The notes under the pieces were generated by a model. It had not been told where the DNA came from. It ran no database searches and worked only from the letters and a program-made list of their open reading frames with translations. This document shows, one piece after another, positions 56,040 to 64,000 of a stretch of 64,000 nt of DNA; position 1 is the stretch's first letter, and each line of letters opens with the position of its first letter. A program made the position numbers and the translations under genes. Origin of the DNA: Bizionia myxarmorum (GTDB taxonomy: Bacteria; Bacteroidota; Bacteroidia; Flavobacteriales; Flavobacteriaceae). Location of the stretch: contig NZ_VSKK01000002.1 of NCBI RefSeq assembly GCF_008086205.1, positions 1-64,000 of the forward strand, given 5' to 3'.

Positions 56040-57467
56040 ATGACAAATCGTTTTCTAACCTATCTTTTCACTGCATTTCTATTTATAATTGGAACCTGCG
56101 CTTCAGCACAAACCGAGTTAACAAACACCGTTTTAGAAGGCAGTACTTTTGAACCTATTGAAAGTGCGAGTATTTACGTTAAAAACACAACTATTGGAAC
56201 CGTAACAAACGCCGATGGGAAGTTTTTATTAACGGTTCCGAACAAATATTTAAAAGATACTTTGATAGTCTCTTCCATTGGTTTTAAAAGTTACAAAATT
56301 CCGGTTGTTGAGTTTGATGCGTCTTTCGAAATTTATTTAGATGAAGATGTTGCTTCTTTAGATGAAATTATCTTAATTGCCGAAACCAGACCAAAAACGG
56401 GAAACGAAATCATGATGCGTGCTATTGAAGAACTTCCAAAAAACTTACCAGATTCTTCTTATTTGCAGAAAGGTTTTATGCGCCATAAAGAGCGTAATAA
56501 AATAGAATTTAAATGGCTTATTGAAAGCGCTATTACCTTATACGATTCTAGTTTTATTTCAAGTCCGTCGGCCAATCTAAAATTAAACGTGGATCAGGTT
56601 CGTAAAAGTTATGATCTTCGGGATGTAGATAGTTTGTTAGCGTATACCGCTTATCTTAAAAATAAATCTAAAAACTCTCGAATTACTACAAAGAATTTAA
56701 GGCGCGATACAATTTTAACCAGTTCATTGGTTAAAGCGATAAAATGGAATGACAACCGTATAAACGGTTTAGAAACGTTGTTTCAAGGAAAACTTAATAT
56801 GGTTAGAAATGCTGGAAATTCTAAAGCTTTATTTGGCGAGGATATTTTAAGCAAGCACCAATTTAAGCTGGATACGGTTTTAGTTGAAAATGGCCGGAAG
56901 ATTTATAAAATTAAAATTTCAGAAAGTTTCGAATATGTAAATCTGGAAACGCCAGGCGTTTTTAATGATGGTTATCAGCCAAAAGGATGGATTTATGTTT
57001 ATTGGGATAATTACGCCATTAAGCGCATAGAATACGAGCTTGTAGCAGCCTCCAGCGCCCAACGTAGCCGAAGCAAAACGCTTTACGATACGGAGATTAA
57101 TCATAAATTAATTTTGACGTACAAAGAATATCAAGACAATATGTATTTGAATTATGTTTTTTATGAAACGCCAAAATTGGTCAATGTTAGAACGGTTGTA
57201 GATGATCCGAAAACCGAAATTGATGAATCGTTAGTCAATAAAGACGAGCGTTTTTATTATACGGTGCAAGAAATTCTTTTCACTGAAATCATAACGGATG
57301 ATAACGAGATTCAAAAGACCTTGAAACAATCATGGGATCCCGATTTATTTTCGCCAAAACCTTATGATAAAGGCTTCTGGAAAAATTATAATACACTATT
57401 AGAAAGTAAAGAGGAAGAAAAACTGATACAAGATTTAACAAAACGCTATAGTTTATTTAAGGATTAG
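56040..57467 (+). CDS. carboxypeptidase-regulatory-like domain protein, secreted
   Basis: The product of 475 residues has a signal peptide (RFLTYLFTAFLFIIGTCASAQ), a CarboxypepD_reg-like beta-sandwich at about 25-105 (NTVLEGSTFEPIESASIYVKN, GTVTNADGKF), and then a long strand-rich region resembling DUF5686-type proteins of Bacteroidota. Such proteins sit at the periplasmic side of the outer membrane. Function unknown. It ends in an RY-rich helix. It is preceded by the dehydrogenase repeat array and followed by the strong terminator at 57493. Confidence 0.75.
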   Translation: MTNRFLTYLFTAFLFIIGTCASAQTELTNTVLEGSTFEPIESASIYVKNTTIGTVTNADGKFLLTVPNKYLKDTLIVSSIGFKSYKIPVVEFDASFEIYLDEDVASLDEIILIAETRPKTGNEIMMRAIEELPKNLPDSSYLQKGFMRHKERNKIEFKWLIESAITLYDSSFISSPSANLKLNVDQVRKSYDLRDVDSLLAYTAYLKNKSKNSRITTKNLRRDTILTSSLVKAIKWNDNRINGLETLFQGKLNMVRNAGNSKALFGEDILSKHQFKLDTVLVENGRKIYKIKISESFEYVNLETPGVFNDGYQPKGWIYVYWDNYAIKRIEYELVAASSAQRSRSKTLYDTEINHKLILTYKEYQDNMYLNYVFYETPKLVNVRTVVDDPKTEIDESLVNKDERFYYTVQEILFTEIITDDNEIQKTLKQSWDPDLFSPKPYDKGFWKNYNTLLESKEEEKLIQDLTKRYSLFKD

Positions 57468-57492
57468 TATGTAATACCAAGAATACATTATC

Positions 57493-57530
57493 AAGCAGAA
57501 ACCACATAATTTATGTGGTTTCTGCTTTTT
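57493..57530 (+). terminator. strong rho-independent terminator
   Basis: AAGCAGAAACCACATAA (57493-57509) pairs exactly with TTATGTGGTTTCTGCTT (57511-57527) around one base, followed by TTTTTT. It ends the gene finishing at 57467. Confidence 0.95.
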
Positions 57531-57609
57531 TTTGTTTTAAAAATAAAAGTCAAAAATTCCGGGTTAATTCTTCTAAAATTTCTGCAGTTAATAATATTTA
57601 AAGTTTTCG

Positions 57610-57639
57610 TTGTAAAATTTAAAATTGTTATTATTTTTG
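57610..57639 (+). promoter_or_regulatory. promoter of rpsU
   Basis: TTG at 57610-57612, nineteen bases, then TATTTTTG at 57632-57639. This fits the Bacteroidota consensus (TTG-N17-23-TAnnTTTG). The ATG of rpsU follows at 57677, behind an unusual purine-rich GAGAGGAGG. Confidence 0.65.
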
Positions 57640-57676
57640 CATCCTGAAAATTCTAAAAGAGAGGAGGTTAAGGACT

Positions 57677-57871
57677 ATGTTAATAATACCAGTTAAAGAA
57701 GGCGATAATATAGATAGAGCGTTAAAGCTTTACAAGCGCAAGTTTGATAAAACGGGAACTAAACGCGCATTACAAACGGGCAAGCAGTTTACAAAACCAT
57801 CTGTAGAATTTAGAAAGAAAATTCAAAAAGCACAGTATGTTCAAAGCTTAAGAGACCAAGAAAATTTTTAA
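57677..57871 (+). CDS. rpsU: 30S ribosomal protein S21
   Basis: The product of 64 residues is S21, which binds near the anti-Shine-Dalgarno end of 16S rRNA. MLIIPVKEGDNIDRALKLYKRKFDKTG is the usual opening (here in two parts: the beta segment then the first basic helix), followed by the basic helix RKKIQKAQYVQSLRDQEN. It has a purine-rich leader, AGAGGAGGTTAAGGAC, a rare Shine-Dalgarno-like sequence for this phylum, which fits reports that S21 genes themselves keep an SD. A terminator follows at 57892. Confidence 0.97.
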   Translation: MLIIPVKEGDNIDRALKLYKRKFDKTGTKRALQTGKQFTKPSVEFRKKIQKAQYVQSLRDQENF

Positions 57872-57891
57872 TCTCTCAAGACCATAAAAAG

Positions 57892-57920
57892 AAATCCTAC
57901 AGTTTTGTAGGATTTTTTTA
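57892..57920 (+). terminator. rho-independent terminator of rpsU
   Basis: AAATCCTACA (57892-57901) pairs with TGTAGGATTT (57906-57915) over a four-base loop and is followed by TTTT, ending the rpsU transcript. Confidence 0.9.
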
Positions 57921-58013
57921 TGCGCTAAATTTAAAAGACAATTAATCTTCGTAGTTTTACATGAATCGCATTTTCAGATATTATTTTTTAATAATTTTAG
58001 CACTTTATTCTAC

Positions 58014-58907
58014 ATGACATTTCAAGCTTTTTTAGACTATTTACTTTTGGAAAAACACTATTCCAAGTTAACCGTAAAAGCGTATGAAAAAGATTTAAAT
58101 GATTTTCTAAAATTCCTATCAGAAACCTATCAAACTCATGATATGCAATCTGTTAATTATCCTGAAATTAGAAATTGGATTGTGAGTCTAGTGGATAAAG
58201 AAATCAGTAATCGAACGATTAACCGTAAAATTTCAGCATTGAATTCCTATTATAAATTTCAGTTGAAGTTGGGTGATATTAAAGCCAATCCACTCTCCAA
58301 ACATCGCGCTTTAAAAACGAGTAAAAAAATTCAAATTCCATTTTCGGAAGCCGAAGTCGCGACCGTTTTAGATGATTTAGATTTTGATGATAGTTTTGAA
58401 GGTATTCGCAATAAACTTATTATAGAATTATTTTACTCCACAGGAATTCGGCGTATTGAATTAATTGAAATTACATTAAACCGCATAGATCTTTCTAATA
58501 AAACATTGAAAGTTTTAGGCAAGCGAAACAAGGAACGCATTATTCCACTTCTAGACTCGGTAACGGAATCTATAAACCGGTATTTAGAGGTTAGAAATAC
58601 CTTGGAAAATATAACCGATGGAAACGTATTGTTTTTAACCCAAAAGGGCGTTAAAATTTATGAAACACTTGTCTACCGGATAATAAATGAGTATTTTAGT
58701 TTAGCATCTTCCAAAGTAAAAAAAAGTCCGCATATTTTAAGACATTCATTTGCGACACATTTACTAAACCAAGGTGCAGATTTAAATGCTGTAAAAGAAT
58801 TGTTAGGACACTCCAGTTTAGCTGCTACGCAAGTTTACACGCATAACAGCATAGCGGAGTTAAAGAATGTGTATTTAAAAGCACATCCTCGAGGTCAGAA
58901 AAAATAG
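58014..58907 (+). CDS. xerC: tyrosine recombinase XerC/XerD type
   Basis: The product of 297 residues has the SAM-like N-terminal domain and the catalytic domain with R146 (STGIRR), K170 (LGKRNKER), H240 and R243 (HILRH), H266 (LGHSS) and the nucleophile Y275. All six active residues are present. Length and position between rpsU and hpf, where this phylum keeps its Xer gene, indicate a chromosome-dimer resolvase rather than a phage integrase. C or D cannot be decided. Confidence 0.9.
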   Translation: MTFQAFLDYLLLEKHYSKLTVKAYEKDLNDFLKFLSETYQTHDMQSVNYPEIRNWIVSLVDKEISNRTINRKISALNSYYKFQLKLGDIKANPLSKHRALKTSKKIQIPFSEAEVATVLDDLDFDDSFEGIRNKLIIELFYSTGIRRIELIEITLNRIDLSNKTLKVLGKRNKERIIPLLDSVTESINRYLEVRNTLENITDGNVLFLTQKGVKIYETLVYRIINEYFSLASSKVKKSPHILRHSFATHLLNQGADLNAVKELLGHSSLAATQVYTHNSIAELKNVYLKAHPRGQKK

Positions 58908-58935
58908 TATCATAACCATTTGTTTAATTTAAAAT

Positions 58936-59247
58936 ATGAACCGTATGAAAGTAAACACCCAATCCGTTAATTTTAACGCAGATCAGAAACTAATCGACTT
59001 TATTCAAAAGCGCATGGATAAGCTAGATTTGTATTACGATAAGGTTATTCAAACCGATGTTTATTTAAAAGTTGAGAACACAAGTGATAAAGCCAATAAA
59101 ATTTTTGAAGCACGTGTAAATGTTCCAGGAGATAGTTTTGTAGTGAAAAAACAATGTAAAACTTTTGAAGAGGGTGTAGATACAGCTGTGGCATCCCTTG
59201 AACGTCAATTAAAAAAGCGAAAAGAGAAATTAAGATCACATTTATGA
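58936..59247 (+). CDS. ribosome hibernation-promoting factor (HPF/RaiA family)
   Basis: The product of 103 residues (or 100 from the ATG at 58945) matches the short HPF/YfiA fold: VNFNADQKLIDFIQKRMDKL, a strand DVYLKVENTSDKANKIFEARVNV and a basic C-terminal KKRKEKLRSHL. It would sit in the 30S decoding area of idle ribosomes and stop translation. It follows xerC after 28 bases and lies just upstream of the tRNA-tuf transcription unit. Confidence 0.9.
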   Translation: MNRMKVNTQSVNFNADQKLIDFIQKRMDKLDLYYDKVIQTDVYLKVENTSDKANKIFEARVNVPGDSFVVKKQCKTFEEGVDTAVASLERQLKKRKEKLRSHL

Positions 59248-59267
59248 TAATTTTTATCGAAAAATGT

Positions 59268-59297
59268 TTTGATTAAAAAAATAATTATATACATTTG
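59268..59297 (+). promoter_or_regulatory. promoter of the tRNA-tuf operon
   Basis: TTTG (59268-59271), eighteen bases, TACATTTG (59290-59297): an almost ideal Bacteroidota vegetative promoter. The first tRNA starts at 59350. No other match was seen up to tuf, so the tRNAs and tuf are likely one transcript. Confidence 0.75.
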
Positions 59298-59349
59298 CAG
59301 TCCGTTAGAAATAGCGGGCTTTTTTTTAGCTCCAAAAAGATGCTAAAAA

Positions 59350-59423
59350 GCCGATGTAGCTCAGCTGGCTAGAGCAGCTGATTTGTAATCAGCAGGTCGT
59401 GGGTTCGAGTCCCTCTATCGGCT
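59350..59423 (+). tRNA. tRNA-Thr (anticodon TGT)
   Basis: GCCGATG pairs with TATCGGC; the anticodon stem CTGAT-TTGTAAT-CAG carries TGT, and the T-arm has GGGTTCGAGTCCC. The CCA is not encoded. It is the first of five tRNAs in the tuf region. Confidence 0.96.
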
Positions 59424-59463
59424 CAAAAAAAAGTTTTTTTTGAAATATTGAATTAAAGTGATT

Positions 59464-59545
<82 letters not shown>

Positions 59546-59546
59546 C

Positions 59547-59741
59547 TAAACTTTTAAATAAGCTACTGTCAAAAGCTTGCTTTTGTAAAGTAGTGTTTTA
59601 AAAGTTTAAGTAAGGAGTCACCCTTACGGATCACCAACGAAGTTGGTAATCCATAAAACATGAAGCTTTTAAATACACTTATTAAGTGTTCTTTTAAAAG
59701 TTAAGTAGAAGTTTACTTTTACGGGATTAAGAAGTTAATCC
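59547..59741 (+). repeat. tandem three-hairpin modules in the tRNA spacer
   Basis: Two related modules each fold into three consecutive stems. Module 1: 59547-59558 with 59597-59608 (12 pairs, inner stems CTACT/AGTAG and CAAAAGC/GCTTTTG); 59610-59615 with 59622-59627 (GTAAGG/CCTTAC); 59628-59638 with 59642-59652 (10 of 11). Module 2: 59666-59673 with 59693-59700 (inner ACACTT/AAGTGT); 59705-59711 with 59716-59722; 59724-59730 with 59735-59741. Stem sequences differ between modules while pairing is kept, which argues for structure at RNA level in the tRNA transcript. Confidence 0.8.
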
Positions 59742-59793
59742 AAGTTTGAAATAATGAAACACCTTTTGAATTTAGAAATAATTTCAAAGAAAT

Positions 59794-59866
59794 GCGAGAG
59801 TAGCTCAGTTGGTAGAGCGTCAGCCTTCCAAGCTGAATGTCGCCGGTTCGAACCCGGTCTCTCGCT
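59794..59866 (+). tRNA. tRNA-Gly (anticodon TCC)
   Basis: GCGAGAG pairs with CTCTCGC; anticodon stem-loop CAGCCTTCCAAGCTG with TCC; T-arm CCGGTTCGAACCCGG. The CCA is not encoded. Confidence 0.96.
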
Positions 59867-59871
59867 CAAAA

Positions 59872-59891
59872 ATTCCTGCGGAGGCAGGAAT
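59872..59891 (+). repeat. short perfect hairpin between tRNA-Gly and tRNA-Thr
   Basis: ATTCCTGC and GCAGGAAT form an 8-base stem around GGAG. No T run follows, so it is a processing or stability element or a small palindromic repeat rather than a terminator. Confidence 0.7.
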
Positions 59892-59950
59892 CTCTTCTTT
59901 AAGGTTTGTCTTAATACAGGCACGAAAAGATTGGGAACTAAATACTTTAC

Positions 59951-60022
59951 GCCGGTGTAGCTCAGGGGTAGAGCGTTTCCTTGGTAAGGAAGAGGTCACG
60001 AGTTCAATTCTCGTCATTGGCT
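59951..60022 (+). tRNA. tRNA-Thr (anticodon GGT)
   Basis: GCCGGTG pairs with CATTGGC (one wobble); anticodon stem-loop TTCCTTGGTAAGGAA with GGT. It is the second threonine tRNA here, complementing TGT. It precedes tuf by 55 bases. Confidence 0.95.
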
Positions 60023-60077
60023 CTTTATAAATTGAATAATTAAGTACTAATATAAATAAGATTAAAATAAATTAAAC

Positions 60078-61265
60078 ATGGCAAAGGCAACTTTCGATCG
60101 TTCAAAACCACACCTTAACATAGGTACTATTGGACACGTAGATCACGGTAAAACAACTTTAACTGCTGCTATTACTAAAGTATTAGCTGATGCAGGTTTT
60201 TCAGAAGCAAGATCATTTGATCAAATTGATAACGCTCCAGAAGAGAAAGAAAGAGGTATAACAATTAATACATCTCACGTAGAATACGCAACGGCAAATC
60301 GTCACTATGCGCACGTTGACTGTCCAGGTCACGCGGATTACGTAAAAAACATGGTAACAGGTGCTGCCCAAATGGATGGCGCAATTTTAGTAGTTGCTGC
60401 AACAGATGGTCCTATGCCACAAACTCGTGAGCATATCCTATTAGGTCGTCAAGTAGGTATTCCAAGAATCGTTGTTTTCTTAAACAAAGTGGATATGGTT
60501 GATGATGAGGAGTTATTAGAATTAGTTGACATGGAAGTTAGAGATTTATTAAACTTCTACGATTACGATGGTGACAATGGTCCTGTTGTATCTGGTTCAG
60601 CTTTAGGCGCACTTAACGGTGAGCAAAAATGGGTTGATACTGTTTTAGAATTAATGGCAGCTGTTGATGTATGGATTGAAGAGCCAGTTCGTGATATGGA
60701 CAAGCCTTTCTTAATGCCTATTGAAGATGTATTCTCAATTACTGGTCGTGGAACTGTAGCTACAGGTCGTATCGAAACAGGTGTTGCTAATACAGGTGAT
60801 CCAGTTGAGATCATTGGTATGGGTGCTGGGAAAATTAACTCTACTATTACAGGTATTGAAATGTTCCGTCAAATCCTTAACAGAGGTGAAGCTGGAGATA
60901 ATGCTGGTATCTTATTAAGAGGTATTGAGAAAACTCAAATTTCAAGAGGTATGGTAATCTGTAAGCCAGGTTCTGTAACACCACACTCTAAATTCAAGGC
61001 TGAAGTTTATATCTTGAAAAAAGAAGAAGGTGGTCGTCATACACCATTCCATAACAACTACCGTCCACAATTTTACGTTCGTACAACGGATGTAACAGGA
61101 AACATTATGCTTCCAGAAGGTGTTGAAATGGTTATGCCAGGTGATAACTTAACTATACACGTTGATTTAATCCAGCCAATTGCAATGAATGTTGGTCTTC
61201 GTTTCGCTATTCGTGAAGGAGGTCGTACAGTAGGTGCTGGTCAGGTTACTGAAATTTTAGATTAA
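60078..61265 (+). CDS. tuf: elongation factor Tu
   Basis: EF-Tu delivers aminoacyl-tRNA to the ribosome. The G1 loop GHVDHGKT is at 19-26, G3 DCPGHADY near 81-88, and G4 NKVD near 136. Length 395 is standard. Codon use is strongly biased, as for very highly expressed genes. It is transcribed after the tRNA cluster and followed by tRNA-Trp. The only copy in the window. Confidence 0.99.
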   Translation: MAKATFDRSKPHLNIGTIGHVDHGKTTLTAAITKVLADAGFSEARSFDQIDNAPEEKERGITINTSHVEYATANRHYAHVDCPGHADYVKNMVTGAAQMDGAILVVAATDGPMPQTREHILLGRQVGIPRIVVFLNKVDMVDDEELLELVDMEVRDLLNFYDYDGDNGPVVSGSALGALNGEQKWVDTVLELMAAVDVWIEEPVRDMDKPFLMPIEDVFSITGRGTVATGRIETGVANTGDPVEIIGMGAGKINSTITGIEMFRQILNRGEAGDNAGILLRGIEKTQISRGMVICKPGSVTPHSKFKAEVYILKKEEGGRHTPFHNNYRPQFYVRTTDVTGNIMLPEGVEMVMPGDNLTIHVDLIQPIAMNVGLRFAIREGGRTVGAGQVTEILD

Positions 61266-61284
61266 TTTTATCTAATCAATATAG

Positions 61285-61319
61285 AGTTAAGGTATTTCGT
61301 TTTGCGGAATACCTTGACT
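61285..61319 (+). terminator. hairpin after tuf, possible attenuator
   Basis: AGTTAAGGTATTTCG (61285-61299) pairs with CGGAATACCTTGACT (61305-61319), 13 of 15 plus two G-U pairs, over a five-base loop. Only TTGTATTT follows, so it may act as a weak terminator or processing site between tuf and tRNA-Trp. Confidence 0.6.
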
Positions 61320-61326
61320 TGTATTT

Positions 61327-61399
61327 ACGGGTTTAGCTCAGTTGGTAGAGCACTGGTCTCCAAAACCAGGTGTCGGGAGTTCGAGTCTCTCAACCCGTG
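61327..61399 (+). tRNA. tRNA-Trp (anticodon CCA)
   Basis: ACGGGTT pairs with AACCCGT; the anticodon stem-loop CTGGTCTCCAAAACCAG carries CCA, with discriminator G as in bacterial Trp tRNAs. It lies between tuf and secE, its usual place in Flavobacteriaceae. Confidence 0.95.
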
Positions 61400-61460
61400 C
61401 AATTTAGAAAGTAGTCGTCTTATTGTTACTTCCTAAAAATCATAAACAAAATATTAAACA

Positions 61461-61658
61461 ATGGCTGGAGTTGTAAACTATATAAAAGAATCATTCGGGG
61501 AACTAAAAAACAATGTCACTTGGCCAACATGGGCAGAAGGACAGAAGTTAACAATTTTAGTTGCAGTGTTCTCTATCATTTTTTCACTAGCTATATGGGG
61601 AATTGATACGGTATTCAGCAAAGCAATAGGATTTTACTTTCATTGGATTAACGGTTAA
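61461..61658 (+). CDS. secE: preprotein translocase subunit SecE
   Basis: The product of 65 residues has the short amphipathic helix VNYIKESFGELKNNVTWPTWAEG in parts and one membrane helix (about 28-48). It clamps SecY in the translocon. Single-helix SecE is usual outside Proteobacteria. nusG follows after 11 bases. Confidence 0.95.
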   Translation: MAGVVNYIKESFGELKNNVTWPTWAEGQKLTILVAVFSIIFSLAIWGIDTVFSKAIGFYFHWING

Positions 61659-61669
61659 AATAAAATTTT

Positions 61670-62224
61670 ATGTCTGAAGGAAATGAGAAAAAGTGGTATG
61701 TCGTTAGAGCAGTAAGCGGTCAAGAAAATAAAATTAAAGCTTACATAGAAACAGAAATTGCACGATTAGGATATGAAGATTTTGTAGAGCAAGTTCTAGT
61801 TCCAACGGAGAAAGTTATTCAAATTCGTAATGGAAAGAAAGTAAATAAAGAAAAAGTTTATTTTCCAGGTTACATTATGATTAAAGCAAATTTAACAGGT
61901 GAAATTCCTCACATTATAAAATCCGTTACCAATGTAATTGGATTTTTAGGCGAAACAAAAGGAGGCGATCCTGTACCATTAAGACAATCTGAAGTTAACA
62001 GAATGTTAGGTAAAGTAGATGAGCTTTCTGTAAATGCCGATACCAATGTGGCTATTCCATTTAAAAGTGGTGAAACAGTTAAAGTTATTGATGGACCTTT
62101 CAATGGATTTGATGGTACTATCGAGAAAATTAACGAAGAGAAGCGTAAGCTAGAAGTCATGGTGAAAATTTTCGGAAGAAAAACACCGTTAGAGTTAAGC
62201 TATATGCAAGTAGAGAAAGTATAA
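61670..62224 (+). CDS. nusG: transcription termination/antitermination factor NusG
   Basis: The product of 184 residues has the NGN domain (KWYVVRAVSGQENKIKAYIE, then VLVPTEKV and YFPGYIMIK) and the C-terminal KOW domain (FKSGETVKVIDGPFNGFDGTIEKI). NusG links RNA polymerase to Rho or the ribosome. Length and order after secE are standard. Confidence 0.97.
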   Translation: MSEGNEKKWYVVRAVSGQENKIKAYIETEIARLGYEDFVEQVLVPTEKVIQIRNGKKVNKEKVYFPGYIMIKANLTGEIPHIIKSVTNVIGFLGETKGGDPVPLRQSEVNRMLGKVDELSVNADTNVAIPFKSGETVKVIDGPFNGFDGTIEKINEEKRKLEVMVKIFGRKTPLELSYMQVEKV

Positions 62225-62296
62225 TAATTGTTACAAATATAAAATGTGTGCTTGAGCTTCTAATTTAAGCATTACGAAAAAACTAAATTATTAAAA

Positions 62297-62737
62297 ATGG
62301 CAAAAGAGTTAAGTAAAGTAGTTAAACTACAAGTAAGGGGAGGTGCAGCGAATCCGTCGCCACCGGTTGGACCCGCTTTAGGTGCCGCTGGAGTAAATAT
62401 CATGGAGTTCTGTAAGCAGTTTAATGCTAGAACACAAGATAAACCTGGTAAAGTTTTACCAGTGGTTATTATGGTATACAAAGACAAATCATTTGACTTT
62501 GTTATCAAAACACCTCCTGCAGCTGTACAATTATTAGAAGCGGCCAAAGCAAAAAAAGGTTCTGGTGAACCACACGTAAAAAAAATAGCAAGAGTTTCTT
62601 GGGATCAGGTAAGAGCAATAGCAGAAGATAAAATGCAAGATTTAAATGCATTTACAATTGATGCTGCCATGACAATGGTTGCTGGTACTGCTAGATCAAT
62701 GGGTATTTCTGTAAAAGGTGGTACTGAACCTAAATAA
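62297..62737 (+). CDS. rplK: 50S ribosomal protein L11
   Basis: The product of 146 residues opens with [22 protein letters not shown], the L11 proline-rich N-terminus, and ends in the rRNA-binding domain with [18 protein letters not shown]. It forms the GTPase-associated centre with 23S rRNA. It is 18 bases from rplA in the operon. Confidence 0.98.
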   Translation: MAKELSKVVKLQVRGGAANPSPPVGPALGAAGVNIMEFCKQFNARTQDKPGKVLPVVIMVYKDKSFDFVIKTPPAAVQLLEAAKAKKGSGEPHVKKIARVSWDQVRAIAEDKMQDLNAFTIDAAMTMVAGTARSMGISVKGGTEPK

Positions 62738-62755
62738 TCTAAAAAATTTAGAAAG

Positions 62756-63445
62756 ATGGCAAGATTAACAAAGAAACAAAAAGAAGCTTTAGCAAAAATC
62801 GAGAAAGGAAAAGTGTATTCTGTCGGTGAAGCTTCAGCATTAGTTAAAGATATAACTAATACCAAATTTGATGCATCTGTGGACTTGGCTGTACGTTTAG
62901 GCGTAGATCCAAGAAAAGCAAATCAAATGGTAAGAGGCGTTGTTACGCTTCCTCATGGTACTGGTAAAGACGTCAAAGTTTTAGCATTAGTTACACCAGA
63001 CAAAGAAGCGGAAGCTAAAGAAGCTGGTGCAGACTTTGTAGGTTTAGATGAGTACCTTGATAAAATTAAAGGTGGTTGGACAAATGTAGATGTTATTGTA
63101 ACTATGCCAAGTGTTATGGGTAAATTGGGTCCTTTAGGACGTATATTAGGTCCTCGTGGCTTAATGCCAAACCCAAAGACTGGTACTGTAACAATGGATA
63201 TTGGTAAAGCTGTTAGTGATGTAAAAGCTGGTAAAATTGACTTTAAAGTTGATAAAACAGGTATTGTACACGCATCTATAGGAAAAGCATCTTTTAGTGC
63301 TGATAAAATTGCAGACAATGCAAACGAATTATTACAAACATTAATGAAACTTAAGCCAACTGCAGCTAAAGGAACTTATGTAAAGAGCATTTATATGTCA
63401 AGTACAATGAGTCCAAGTTTAGCTGTAGATCCAAAAATTGGTTAG
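62756..63445 (+). CDS. rplA: 50S ribosomal protein L1
   Basis: The product of 229 residues matches L1: [57 protein letters not shown] in sections, and the final strand. It builds the L1 stalk and binds its own mRNA in other bacteria. No L1 site was recognised before rplK. Confidence 0.98.
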   Translation: MARLTKKQKEALAKIEKGKVYSVGEASALVKDITNTKFDASVDLAVRLGVDPRKANQMVRGVVTLPHGTGKDVKVLALVTPDKEAEAKEAGADFVGLDEYLDKIKGGWTNVDVIVTMPSVMGKLGPLGRILGPRGLMPNPKTGTVTMDIGKAVSDVKAGKIDFKVDKTGIVHASIGKASFSADKIADNANELLQTLMKLKPTAAKGTYVKSIYMSSTMSPSLAVDPKIG

Positions 63446-63463
63446 TAGTTTAAAACTTTTATT

Positions 63464-63985
63464 ATGACAAGAGAAGAAAAATCACAAGTAATTGAAGAAT
63501 TAACTGCGCAATTAGCCGATAATACAAATATCTATTTAGCAGATATTTCTGGATTAAACGCAAGTAGGACTTCAGATTTACGTCGTGCTTGTTTTAAGGC
63601 AAACATACAATTAGCCGTAGTTAAAAATACATTGCTTGCAAAGGCAATGGAAGCTTCAGATAAGGATTTTGGAGACCTTCCTTCTACATTGAAAGGAAAC
63701 ACCTCTATTATGTATTCTGAAACTGGTAATGGACCAGCCAAAGTTATTGAAACCTTCCGTAAGAAATCATTAATGCCTCTTTTAAAAGGAGCATATATTG
63801 CAGAAGCTATATACATTGGTGATGATCAACTAGACGCTTTAGTTAATATCAAATCTAAAGAAGAGGTTATCGGAGAAATTATTGGCTTATTACAATCTCC
63901 AGCTAAAAATGTTATTTCAGCACTTAAATCAAGTGGTGGTAAATTAGCAGGGATTCTAAAAACACTATCTGAAAAAGAAGGATAG
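63464..63985 (+). CDS. rplJ: 50S ribosomal protein L10
   Basis: The product of 173 residues has the L10 rRNA-binding part (NIYLADISGLNASRTSDLRRACF, VVKNTLLAKAM) and the C-terminal helix that holds L7/L12 dimers (SALKSSGGKLAGILKTLSEKE). Only 18 bases separate it from rplA, too short for an L10 leader. rplL is expected just beyond the window. Confidence 0.97.
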   Translation: MTREEKSQVIEELTAQLADNTNIYLADISGLNASRTSDLRRACFKANIQLAVVKNTLLAKAMEASDKDFGDLPSTLKGNTSIMYSETGNGPAKVIETFRKKSLMPLLKGAYIAEAIYIGDDQLDALVNIKSKEEVIGEIIGLLQSPAKNVISALKSSGGKLAGILKTLSEKEG

Positions 63986-64000
63986 TCTTAAAAAGTACGC

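Noticed and set aside
59735..60030. Several short frames in the tRNA spacer
   Set aside because: They run through tRNA genes and have no protein-like composition.
63446..63463. L10 leader regulatory element before rplJ
   Set aside because: Only 18 bases separate rplA and rplJ, too few for the leader structure.

Overview
The window looks like chromosome from a marine-type member of the Flavobacteriaceae (Bacteroidota). The evidence is an AT-rich genome, promoters with the Bacteroidota -7 box TAnnTTTG, few Shine-Dalgarno sequences, several TTG starts, the tmRNA tag GENNYALAA, a SprB-type domain, and the gene order rpsU-xerC-hpf-tRNAs-tuf-tRNA-Trp-secE-nusG-rplK-rplA-rplJ. Assignments come from reading translated frames and motifs by eye; no database search was run.

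Positions 1-8100 are accessory DNA next to the 3' end of ssrA (tmRNA), a common integration site. The region holds the tail of an unrecognised gene, a 780-base control region with nested inverted repeats, a 16-base palindrome and eleven iteron-like repeats at 21-22 base spacing, a type IIG restriction-modification enzyme, an SRAP (YedK/HMCES-like) protein, and two small modules bounded by inverted repeats (a secreted protein; a nucleotidyltransferase-DUF262 pair). A decayed second SRAP copy lies just before ssrA.

Positions 8700-16350 hold ordinary metabolic and housekeeping genes: a saccharopine/alanine dehydrogenase-like enzyme, an SDR, a DUF1801 protein, a GNAT enzyme, an outer-membrane protein, kdsA and typA. 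Positions 16345-31810 form a surface-glycan cluster: seven glycosyltransferases or GT-C-like membrane proteins, a FemAB/GNAT-like protein, a DegT aminotransferase, a Wzx-like flippase, an FdtA-like ketoisomerase, and an MBOAT acyltransferase with an SGNH-like partner.

Positions 31800-57470 contain ftsE, a large TPR protein with an outer-membrane barrel, an amidohydrolase lipoprotein, a NamZ-like muramidase, a LolC/FtsX-like permease, a CBS-type enzyme, a HipA-like kinase with DUF3037, a PspC protein, a K+ channel, a SprB-AGCS symporter fusion, a helix-hairpin-helix protein and an acyl-CoA dehydrogenase whose 3' end is tandemly duplicated. One gene (42509-43307) is split by a one-base frameshift.

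Positions 57600-64000 are the translation block, with five tRNAs, tuf and the secE-rplJ operon. The spacer between tRNA-Tyr and tRNA-Gly is a tandem pair of three-hairpin modules.
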